The translations under genes and the position numbers were made by a program. Of a stretch of DNA of 64,000 bases, positions 45,847-57,200 are shown piece by piece (the first letter of the stretch is position 1; every line of letters begins with the position of its first letter). A model generated the notes under the pieces. That model worked only from the letters and a program-made list of their open reading frames with translations, did no database searches and had not been told where the DNA came from. Source of the DNA: Paratinospora sagittata (lineage: Eukaryota > Streptophyta > Magnoliopsida > Ranunculales > Menispermaceae); the NCBI GenBank assembly GCA_035771175.1, contig CM069598.1, positions 15,686,438 through 15,750,437 of the forward strand, written 5' to 3'.

Positions 45847-46923
45847 TAATGAGACCTCGGTTCCGTAGGCCCGTTCGATTTTGAATACGTGCATCCCAAG
45901 AACAATTCAAAGGTCCCACGCTGAGTAGTCGATAAGTCGCGACATACGAGCATACCCATCGCCGGCAGCATGAATCTCGAAGCCAATAAACGGTAACGAG
46001 TGACATGTGGATAGAGACTGACCTGTCCAAGAGAAGTCCCTCCAAACTCTGATAGAGCCAGGAGGTTTGGGGGGTAAATGTTGGACCATGAACTCGGATA
46101 AGCCGAGCAGGCAATACTTGGCTAGTCGAGCTAGCGATAACTACATTATGACGAATTTCGATGGGATTTTGGAAAATTACGGACGATAGCTCGACTTAGT
46201 CGACCTAGGTAAACTCAACGACAAACCAGTAAAACAATAGCTCGGTCCGACTGACTTAATCCTTTAGACGCGATCTGTAGAAAGCCCAATGACGCTAGGT
46301 CAACTTAGATCGACTTGGCATTTGTAGGCTCGGAAGATGAAACTCGAAAATTGATAGCTTGACAAAGTCAATGAAGATTGTGATGGTGATGAGCTGCCGA
46401 GCTAGATGGTTCGTTTATACACGGGTCAGATCCCGAAATATCCAGGATGGATAAATACGCGGTGGTTGAACTTATCCTGACAAACCCAAAGTGGGACTCT
46501 TCTCCTAGAAGAACACAGAGGATAATGTCTATTCCATGTAGGAGACCTCACCCACCTATCTTGGAGTGGATGAGCTCGACTAGCTCATTCCATTTAGTTC
46601 TAGCGCGTGGCACATGCCCATGATGCAATTAGCCACCCAATCAAGGATTTCCTTTATAAATAGCCCCTCAATCCTTTCCAAGGGTATGCAAGTCACTACT
46701 CCAAAAGTTAGCACAAGATTTTGTTTGAAGCAAACTTTAATTTAGACATCGTAGGGTCTTTGACCCGCACCACACCGACGTTTCTCGCTATAGCCTGTTT
46801 TTATTTCTTTGGTTCCAGATCTTGACGACGAGCTTTTGCTAAAGTTGGTTGGTTCGTATTTCCATATCAGCTCACTTCCTCCCGTATTCATTAACTTGGT
46901 ATTTATCAGATTTTACTCTAACA
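45847..46923 (+). mobile_element. 3' end of another gypsy element: internal tail, PPT and LTR
   Basis: GGAGGTTTGGGGGG (46061-46074) is a polypurine tract just before an LTR-like sequence at 46079-46923 that starts TGTTGGACCAT and ends ACTCTAACA. It shares end style and the phrase ACATCG(A/T)(A/G)GGGT with the LTR at 37450-38208, but is otherwise different, so the two belong to related but distinct families. No pol is present. Confidence 0.7.
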
Positions 46924-48257
46924 ATTATTATTATTAGGGAGCACGTGCATTCAATTCAATGCTCAAATTTATTAACACTCAAATTTTTTCAGTTAAAAAT
47001 AATTTTAAATTGCGGGAAAACAAGTAATGTCAAAACGTTAGGTTATCGTAAGCAGAAAAGTGTGTAGTAGAAGTAAGGTTTTAAAAAAGCCAGCGACCTT
47101 TGGTATGACGGTTGACAAATGAAAAAAGCCATCAACATAAAGATAAAGGTCCGTTAGAGTAAAAAATAAAAAGTAAAATAAAATATTTTTTATAAAAAAA
47201 TATGTATACTTTTGTCTTTTGATATAGTTATGTTGAATAAAGCCATAAACATAAAGATAAAGGTACGTTAGCGTAAATAATTAAAAATTAGGAGGAAGAA
47301 TAGGAAAATCAGATTTAAAAAGTCTAAATTGTAGACAGACAATTAAATATCAAATACTACTTTCCCCCAATCAATAATAAAAATTAACATTTTTAACAAA
47401 ATTTAAAATTGTAGGTATTTTTATTGTAATAAGTACAAATAATAATTACAAATCTAAAAAATGAATTCTAAAACTTTATTTAAAATGGCCACAGAAGATT
47501 TGTGTTTAAGATCACACACATACACAGACACACAAATAAAATTGTATCTAAAAGTAAGATCAATGTATATATAAAGTTGGTTAGAAACAAAAAAATAAAA
47601 AAGATAATAAGAAAAAAGAAAAAGAAAAAAATAACTTTTGGTTTGCCAATTTAAAAGATAACTTTTTCAAGCCGTTTGATTTAGAACTTAGATACAGTTT
47701 TTTGTATCTAAAATGTTCATAACTTAGAAAAAGTGTTTGATTTACAATTTAAAAAATAACTTTTCAAGAATTTGAATATAAAACAACTTGTTTTCAGAAA
47801 TTAATGAAATATCCTTCGGTGAATTTTTATTTGAGTTTGATTCGTTATTTAAAAATAAAAATATAATAAAAAAAATTAAAAATAATATTTTATTATTTTT
47901 AAAAACAACATATTTATTGGTAAATTTTTTTAAATTATTTTTATATTTTAACGGCCCAAAGGTATGTATCGTTTTTTTGGATCACAACCCAAACGCCGGT
48001 CGGTTTGGCTCGGTTTTATTCTTGCACAAATCCGGAGTGGAATCGGTAGTAAGAAAAACAAGGGGCTTCCAGGCATAACGAAAAATCTTTTCTTCCTTGC
48101 CACGATGAGCCCATGAGCTTCATTGTCTCCGATTCTCTTAACCATTTTTCTTTTAATTCTTACAAGAGCGCTCTTGAACTTCCCAGTGTTTTGATTTTTC
48201 TCTTCTTCTGATTGCTGGTTACAGTGTTTCTTCGTGGGTGTGTGAGGCTGAGAAGAA
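46924..48257. other. Intergenic region upstream of EXO84C, no gene seen
   Basis: AT-rich. A segment with CATAAAGATAAAGGT(A/C)CGTTAG occurs twice (about 47137-47160 and 47252-47275), an old tandem duplication. The final 250 bases before the ATG are probably the EXO84C promoter and 5' UTR. Confidence 0.5.
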
Positions 48258-51200
48258 ATGGAGAGCAGTGAAGAAGACGACGACTTCCCACCCCACGAGT
48301 GGATCACCCCACAGTCCAAGATCAACTCCATTTACCAATCCAACACTGAAAAGGTCTCACTTTTTCTTCCATTCTTTCATGGGTTTTTCCTATATCAACT
48401 TTTAAATCCCTCAAAATCAGTGTTTTTTTTTTATAATGCTTTCTGGGTTCTGCTTTACTTTTTAAACATCATTTTACTTGGAGATCTCTTGTGGGTTTGT
48501 GTAATTATAGGCCAAAATCATGCAAAAGACCCTTCTTTTTCATGCTTTCTTTTCCTAGTTTCCTGTGGAAGCTCAGAAAGTAGCAATTTTCAGAAATTAA
48601 ATGAGGGCAAGAAAACAGTACAGAGGTTTTAGTTTACAGAATGTACAGAAACTAGAACCTCAAGGATTAACATTGGATTTTTTTCACTATTTCCCTCCTT
48701 TTCTTTTCCTTCTTTTTGGGTCTTTTCTTAGAAAGTTGAAGATAAATTTGTTTGCTGAATGCCGCTTAGGCTTTAAACTATTTTGTAATGGGTCATTTCA
48801 GCTTACCAGCCAAGATGAAAATTTTTGAAGTTTAGGGCATTTTAATCTGAAATATAGTGAGTAATGTTTGTCTAACCAATTTGAATTTGTATGTGGATTT
48901 CAAAGTTTGTCAATTTTGAATTATCAGGTGGCATTTCCTGTTTCAATTATTGGCAAGAAGTATTTACATGTGAAGTTTGTTATTTTAGTTAATGTACCTG
49001 AAATAGGTTGTGATGGATGGAATTCGCAGAGATACCTTCCAAAAGAAAATGCTTGCTGAAGTGCTTAATCTCAATTATTGGTTCAACGCGGAATTGTTTT
49101 TCAAATACATATCATCTTTAACCAAGGGCCTTTGGTTTGATGAAATGGTAAAAGATTTCATGCTGACAAGCATGTAAATTCATGTATGAGTTAATTGGAC
49201 TGTCATATGCACTATGCAGTTAAAACATACACCAGTGTAGACCCTTCTAGGACAATGTATTGGTGGTGTTACGCACTAGTGCTAGTGACCATTTTTTTTC
49301 CTTAAATAGATGAAATTAAATGGATTTTGTAAGTAACAGAGAATTAATTTTCCTATATTGCAATTTAGACCTATTATCTTGATTAAAGCTTTGACTTGGA
49401 ATATTTGTACATGGGACTATGGGAGTTATATGCTCGGAGACTCGGAGTTAATGTACCTGAGGCATGCTTGGGGCGATGATGGTAACATCTCTTTAGTTGA
49501 AACAAAGAAAGAATCCAATGATGATAATGATGACATTAACAAGAAAAACAGCAGCAACTATTTCTTTTGGAGTATGACTTAGTGGTTCATTGGATAAAAT
49601 GTTATCATGCTTCAGGTTGTGGCCATAGAAGTTGTGGAGAAGCCGTTGAGTCTAGAACCTTGTCCGTTTCAACTTTTTGATATACTTGGTTATGTAGCTC
49701 TGCTATGAGAATCTAGCAATCTACTTATCAAAACTGGGCGGGTTAGAGGGCATCCCAAACAATTTCTCATGGGATGGCAATTCAATGGATAGAAAGTCCT
49801 CATAGCCTATTTATTTGCCTCCAGAACTGAGAGTAGATTTGTCCATTTGAGTACTAGAACCTGTTAAGTGGTAAACTTTGTGCGATTATAGATGGTTATT
49901 ATGGATTAAAGTGTCAGTCTTCAACTCTGGTTTCTTTGGCGCACAGCTGACATGTGTATTTCATAGTTTTCAGCTTTCACTACATCAATGATTGTACCAT
50001 TATCCTCCATTTCCCCTAGGACCCTTCAACCAGCAACAAATTCTTTGTTCATAGCATAACTACTGCATGAATTGATTTCTCATGTAGAAACTAGAAATAT
50101 GATCTGATTGACACAGAAAAGAGTACTATAGTTTTACTTGTCTATTAATGGTTAAAACCACTTCTTTAGGGTTTATGTGTATGGAGAGCAGTCAACTCAA
50201 CTCAACTAGGCCTTTTCCCAACTACATGGGATTGACTACATGAATTTGCTTCCTCCACTCAGCTCTATCTAGGGCTAGGTCGAATATGTGACTCTATGCG
50301 TCTCCAAAAGGTATAAATAAAAGTAGAGAACAAATAAATTTGTCTTCTCTTATTATGCCCAAACTTCGTCTCTTCTTTCTCTCATTAAAAAACCAAACTT
50401 CACTAACAAGCTTAAGAAGCATGTCCTTTTGTGTGTTTTGTTATATGGGTGGGATCAATATGAATTTGAGTAACATTTTCAATTAATATGACTTTGTTGA
50501 ATCTGAGAGTTCTTGTTGCTTATATTAAAACTTTCCATGGCCCACCTCATGGCATCCAAGTTGAGAGGGATTAATTGAATGAACATGTTTGTCCTCTATT
50601 GGAATATATCTTCTCACCCCTCCCAAAGGAAAAAAAACTAATAAAAAGAAAAAAGGAAGCGGAAATTCTTTCTACCTTATAAACCCTCGTGTGCTTGTTC
50701 TTGTTGCTCATAGTTTTGAATTAGCATTATGTCTAAAACTGAATTATTGAGTATTGTTTCAGAAGATAGTTCAGTTTCATAAGAATAAGTTAAACTATTT
50801 ATCTCTGCAGGGAATCAGAAAAATCTGTTCTGAACTCTTGGACTTGAAGGATGCAGTGGAAACCCTATGTGGCAATACACAGTCAAAGTATCTAGCCTTT
50901 CTGAGGTAATAAAAGTTATGCTTCCATTGGCGAGAAGAAAATGCTGTTAAAAGATAATTTTTCATTATTTTAGGCATTAGAACATGCTTGGAAAAGCTGT
51001 TCCATTGTTTTCCTAAAGTTTTGTTGGTAGTGGATGTCACACCCCCAACTATTCTCTTTTTTTGCAAATCCCTTTAATAGGTGATTTGATGGTGAACTAA
51101 CAACAAGAGAAATTTCAAGGTTACAACTTTTGTATTCCCAAACTTCACTTTATTCCATGACTTATTTCCTATATTACAAGCTTATTTGTCTTTTTCTTCC

Positions 51201-54200
51201 ATACGCCATATTTTGTACATAGTTAGACTTGACTAACACACACAAGTGCCGAAACATTACAATCTTTATTAGTATGATTGGCTTATTACTAGTTTCTCTA
51301 CAAATTTACATTATTTGATGACTAGATCCTCCTTCCTTCTTTTCCTTTTTTCCTTCTTTTCCTTTTTTCCTTCTTCTTTTCTTTCCTACCCCTTACCCTT
51401 GACATTAATTTCCTGGAGATAAGATTGAAAGGGTGAGCTAATGCCTAGTGGGTCCCCTAGCGGGTTTCCACACTTTAGGCAAAACATTAAAGTTGATATT
51501 CAATAACTAAATATAAACAATATAACAACAACAGTTGCACACATATGCACATAGGAACTTTGCTAGCAATTGAATGGAACATTTTAAGAAATCTGAAATA
51601 TTAAGTTGCATTTAGCAATCCAGCATGGGCTAGCTTCCAATCCAAGTAAGCTGCATTTAGCATTCCAGCAAGGGCCAACTTCTAACCCAAATAAGTTGTA
51701 TTTAGCAATCCAGCAAGGGTTAACTTCCAAACCAAATAACATTTCACTAGTGAAAGTAAAGACATGTGCATTATTTCAGTATGAATATAAAAGTTAATGA
51801 AAAGACTAGAATGCACAAATCATATGATCCTCCCACCTTGAAGTGAATGCTACAACAATGTCTCCTTAAGTTTTTTCCCAAAAGATAGAAAATACAAAAC
51901 GAGAGATTTTGAAAAAAGTTTAGTTTTGAAAAAATTTGAAAATCTCCCCCCTATTTATACGATGAAAATTATGGGCAATTCCTAAAATGCCCTTGGAGAT
52001 CTTATTTATTTATTGTCTCGTCCTATGCTCGAGTAAGGTCTTGGAAACGTTCTCTAAAGTATTCGAGAAAATTCTTTTAAAGAAATACCAACTATATCCT
52101 TTCTCGAGATATGTCTCAAGATGATTCTTTTCAAATAATACCAATTATATTCTTTCTCGAGATATATCTCGAGACGATTCTTTTTAAATAATACCAACTA
52201 TATCCTTTTTTCACTTTTATCCTCAGACTTTTCTCATAATATCAATTTTGTCCTTTTTTGTCCTTTTCTGGCTTTTAGGTGAAAATGTCACAACCTTCCC
52301 CCCTTAAAGAATTCCGTCCCTGAGATTTGTTTTATTCCTTTAAGAGTAAAGCAAGTGATGGTTTGCTGCAAATTTTGGAATGTACTAACCAATGAAAATA
52401 TCTTACCAAACAGACAGTTCACCATTCGAATTTTGTTGCAGAAGCAACAAAGTATTGTTCTCAACTACTTCCTCAGCTTGTACTGGTGGTGGTTGCCATG
52501 GTCGAAGGGTTTCGTAGACTCTACTTTCTGCTAATAGACATTCTCGTTCTGGACGGTAGATGTAAGGTTGATTAACTGATGGATTATGGTCTTAGAGAAA
52601 CTGCTGTGTAAAATCATCACATAATGACGATGGTAAAGATGGAATTGGCGAGAGTGGGGGAGTAGTGTACTAATAGTCCCTGAGAGGTCGATTAAAGTTG
52701 TAGGGTTTCATTGGTATAAGTAATCAACGTTTTGGTTTTTCTTCTCGTGGTTGTACTGTTAGTTGAACCTCGACGGACCCTACAGGTGGTGCTGGGTTTG
52801 GTGTCGCAAGCATTGCAAATAAAGTTGGTTCGGATGATTATGGCATATAGAGAGGAAAAGTTGAATATGTTTCTGACGTTTCGCTCTGGTAATGGTATGA
52901 ATAGTAAAGTTTTAATGTTTCATTCTTTGGTTGTCCTTCTTGATCTGAGAAAGGAGGGAATTGGTACATTCTATTCCAATCGTATTGATTAGGCACGTTC
53001 TCATTTGGATCCATCTAAAAGTGCAAAATTTTGGTTATGACAATGCAAAACATATACTTTCCAGGTATTTCTATAATAATAGAAATTAGGGGTGTTCATC
53101 AACCCGACCAAACCGAACCTTTTGGGTTGGTTTGGTTTGGGTTAAATAGGTTGTTTGGGTTGGGTTGGGTTGGGTCACGGGTTGAGCCCCTAAAAACCCG
53201 ATTAAACCGACCCGAACCGAGGTAAGTGTTAAAACCCTAAAATATCCCTCTAGGTGTAATTTTTTTAAGATTTATATGTATCTTATGATTCTTATCTAAT
53301 ACTATCTAATTTAGTTTATACCATAATATATATATTTATATACATATCATAGGGTTACTATACTATTAATATATACAATCTCAATCAATGCGTTGCTATT
53401 TTGCAAATTATTATTACTATCTACTAATATGTAATATTAACAGACTATTCATTGCAAAATAATAGTGAAAAAAAAATACTAGCAAATCTAAACGATAAAT
53501 GAATAATTAAAGTTCTTATATCAATAAATTATATGTCAAATATGAGGCTTAAGTCCAACCCGATCAAACCGACCCAACCCAAACCGAACCCGAACTGTTT
53601 GGGTTGGAAGATAGATTGGGTTGGGTTGGGTTTTAAATTTACCAACCCGAACTGTTTGGGTTGGGTTAAGTTTTGGCCCCAACCCGACCCAACCCAACCC
53701 ATGAACACCCCTAATAGAAATATGTATATTATCATACGTCAAGATGAAACATAAACGTAATGATTACATAGTTTCATCTTCAATGTTACTAGTAAACAAT
53801 TTTGGATAGTTTTGCTTTATATCATTTTCTAATTCCCATGTCGCTTCTTCTATACCATGATGGTTCTATAATACTTTTACTAATGTAATAGCTTTTCTTC
53901 TCAACTGTCGGGTTTTTGTATCTAAAATTTGTATTGGTTTTTCTTGATATTTACTTCCTTCCTCCATTCTAATGTCTGTCCAAGAAATAACTTGGGAAGG
54001 GTTAGGATGATACTTTTGCAACATTGAGATATGAAATACATCATGCATTCTTGCCGTGGTTGTAGGTAGATTAAGTTGATAAGCAACCACACCGATTCTT
54101 TGTTTAATCTTGAAGGGTCTTATAAATCTTGGAGATAATTTTCCTTTTATTCTGAATCGACAGACTCCTTTGATAGGCTGCACTTTTAAGAATACCATGT

Positions 54201-57200
54201 CTTCGTCTTGGAACTCCAGAGGTTGTCGACGCTTATTCGCACAGCTTTTCTGCCTGCTTTTAGCTATACGAAGTCTTTCCTTGATTAGTTGAATCTTTTC
54301 ACTTGTTTTCTTTATTATTTCGGGTCCTATTTCTAATTTATCTGTCATCTCCATCCAACAACTGGTGACCCGCATGGCCTACCGTACTAGCTTTGAATGG
54401 TGCCATTTTGATGCTTGTTTGGTAGCTGTTATTATAAGCAAATTCGGCCAAATGTAAATACTTGGCCGAACTATCATAATTGTCCAGTACGCAGGCTCTT
54501 AACATATCTTCTAGAACTTGAATTATGCGTTTTGATTGTCCGTCGGTTTGCGGATGGAATGCTGTACTCATCGTGATTTTTGAACCCAATCTTTGTTGGA
54601 AGCTTTACCAATATCGAGACGCAAAGCGTGGATCACGATCACAAACGATCGTTTGTGGAATCCCATGAAGCTTTACTATCTGCATTTTGTATAGTTCAGC
54701 TAACTTGGCCGAAGTATCTGTTCCCTTTATAGGCAGGAATTTGGCCATTTTGGTGAGTCTATCCACCATAATCCAGATTGTATCTTGGCCTTTGGAGTTT
54801 CGAGGTAACACTGAGGCAAAATCCATCGTGATGTTGTCCTATTTTCATTCCCCAATCGGCAAGGGTTGTAGCAATCCTTAAGGTTTTCGAAGCTGTGCCT
54901 TAACTTGTTGGAAAGTGAGGCACCATGTTACGTACTGCGCAACTTCTTTCTTCATTCCTCAAAACCAGATTTGTCGTTTTAGGTCTTGGTACATTTTATC
55001 TCCTCTTGGATGTATGACGAACTTGGAACGATGGAATTCATCAAATACCAACTTTCGTAGTTCCTCATTGTTTGGAACATAAATCCTTTTCTTGTATAAA
55101 ATGGTTCCATCTGCAGCCAAGGTCCAGTGTCCCAAGCCGTGCTGCTAAAACAATTGAGTTTTCTTTTCCGCTAGTTCTGGATCATTTGCTTGTGATGCCT
55201 TTACTTTTTCAACTAAGTCTGATTGAACGCTTAAACCTTGTAGCTTGATTCATGACGGTCATGTTTCCATCTGAAGATTGTATTAATCAACTTCTGAGAG
55301 CATTTGCCACTGAGAGAGTATTAAGGCACGAATTGATGCATGTGATTTTCTACTCAGTGCATCGGCCACCACGTTTGCCTTACCTTGGTTGTATTCAATG
55401 GTAAAGTCATAATCTCTGAGGAATTTCATCCAGCGTCTTTGCCTGAGATTAAGATCTCTTTGTGTATAAATATATCTTAAACTTTGGTGATCTAAAAAAA
55501 TCTCTATCTTTCTCCATAGAGATAATGCCGCCAAAGTTTAAGAGCGAAGATTACTGCGGCAAGTTCCAGATCATGAGTGGAATAATTCTTTTCATGAAGT
55601 TTTAGCTGTCGGAATCCGTAGGCGATAATGTGACCTTCTTGCATTAAAACTGCTCCTAATCCAGTTAGCAATGCGTCGGTGTAGATAGTATACTCTTTTT
55701 CACTGACAGGGGATTGCAAAATGGGTACTATCGTTAAACTTCTTTTCAGCTCCTGAAAAGATTGTTCGCAGTTTTGATTCCATTCAAATGGATCCAAATG
55801 AGAACGTGCCTAATCAATACGACTGGAATAGAATGTACCAATTCCCTCCTTTCCTAAATCAAGAAGGACAACAAAAGAATGAAACCTCAGAACCTTACTA
55901 TTCGTACCATTACCAGAGCGAAACGTCAGAACTATATTCAACTTTTCCTCTCTATATGCCACAATCGTCTAGACCAACTTTATCTACAATGCTCGCGACA
56001 CCAAACCCAGCACCACCCCAAGGCTCCGTTGAGGTTCAACCAACAGTGCAACCACAAAAAGAAAAATCAAAACGTCAATTACTTATGCCAATGGAACCCT
56101 ACACCTTTAATCGACCTCTCAGGGACTATTCGTACACTACTCTCCCACTCTTGCTGATTCCATCTTTACCCTCGTCATTACGTGATGATTTTACACAGCA
56201 GTTTTTCCAAGATTCTAGTCCATCGGTTAATCAACCTTACATCTACCGTCCAAAACAAGAATGTCTATTAGCAGAGAGTGAAGTCTACAAAACCCTTCGA
56301 CCATGACAACCACCACCACTACAAGCAGAGGAAGAAGTTGAGGACAATACTTTGTTGCTTCTGCAACAAGATTCGGATGGTGAATCATCTGTCGGTAAGA
56401 TATTTTCGTTAGTTAGTACATTTCGAAATTTGCAGCAAACCATCGATTGCTTTACTGTTAAAGGAATAAAACAAATTTCGAGGACGAAATTCTTTAAGGG
56501 GGGAAGGTTGTGATATTTTCACCTAGAAGCCAGAAAAGGATAAAAAGGGACAAAATTGATATTATGAGAAAAGCCTGAGGATAAAAGTGGAAAAGGATGT
56601 AGTTGGTATTATATAAAAAGAATTGTCTCGAGATATATCTCGAGAAAGGATATAGTTGGTATTATTTAAAAAGAATCGTCTCGAGATATATATCGAGAAA
56701 TGGTATGATTGGTATTATTTGAAAAGAATCGTCTCGATAGATATCTCGAGAAAGGATATAGTTCGTATTTCTTTATAAGAATTTGGGTTGGAAGCTGGTC
56801 TTTGCTGGAATGTTAAATGCAGCTTACTTGGGTTGGAAGCTGGCCTATGTTGGACTGATAAATGCAGCTTATTATTTCATATTTCTTAAAATGTTCCATT
56901 CAATTGCTAGCAAAGTTCCTATGTGCACATGTGTGCAACTGTTGTTGTTATACTGTTTATATTTTAGTTATTGAATATCAACTTTAATGTTTTGCCTATA
57001 GTGTGGAAACTCGCTAGAGGACCCACTGGGCTTAAGCTCACCCTTTTAATCTTATCTCCACGAAATTAATGTCAAGGGTAAGGAGTAGGAAAGAAAAGAA
57101 GAAGGAAAAAGGAAAGGAAGGAAGGAGGATCTAGTCATCAAATAAAGTAAATTTGTAGATAAACTAGTAATAAGTCGATTGTACTAACCTTAGCTTATAT

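Noticed and set aside
37450..46923. LTRs at 37450-38208 and 46079-46923 as partners of one element
   Set aside because: They share only the first bases and a few short phrases; the bodies do not align, and flanks CAATG and ATTAT do not match.
47948..48331. 127-codon minus-strand frame
   Set aside because: It overlaps EXO84C exon 1 and its 5' UTR on the opposite strand and has no recognisable domain.
51606..51797. Frame with three 15-residue repeats
   Set aside because: It is the 45-bp tandem repeat of a gypsy LTR; the unit length is a multiple of three by chance. The repeat is in antisense to the LTR.
53098..53700. Interstitial telomere repeat
   Set aside because: The words are GGGTTGGGTT without the plant telomere TTTAGGG unit, and they lie symmetrically inside a MITE.
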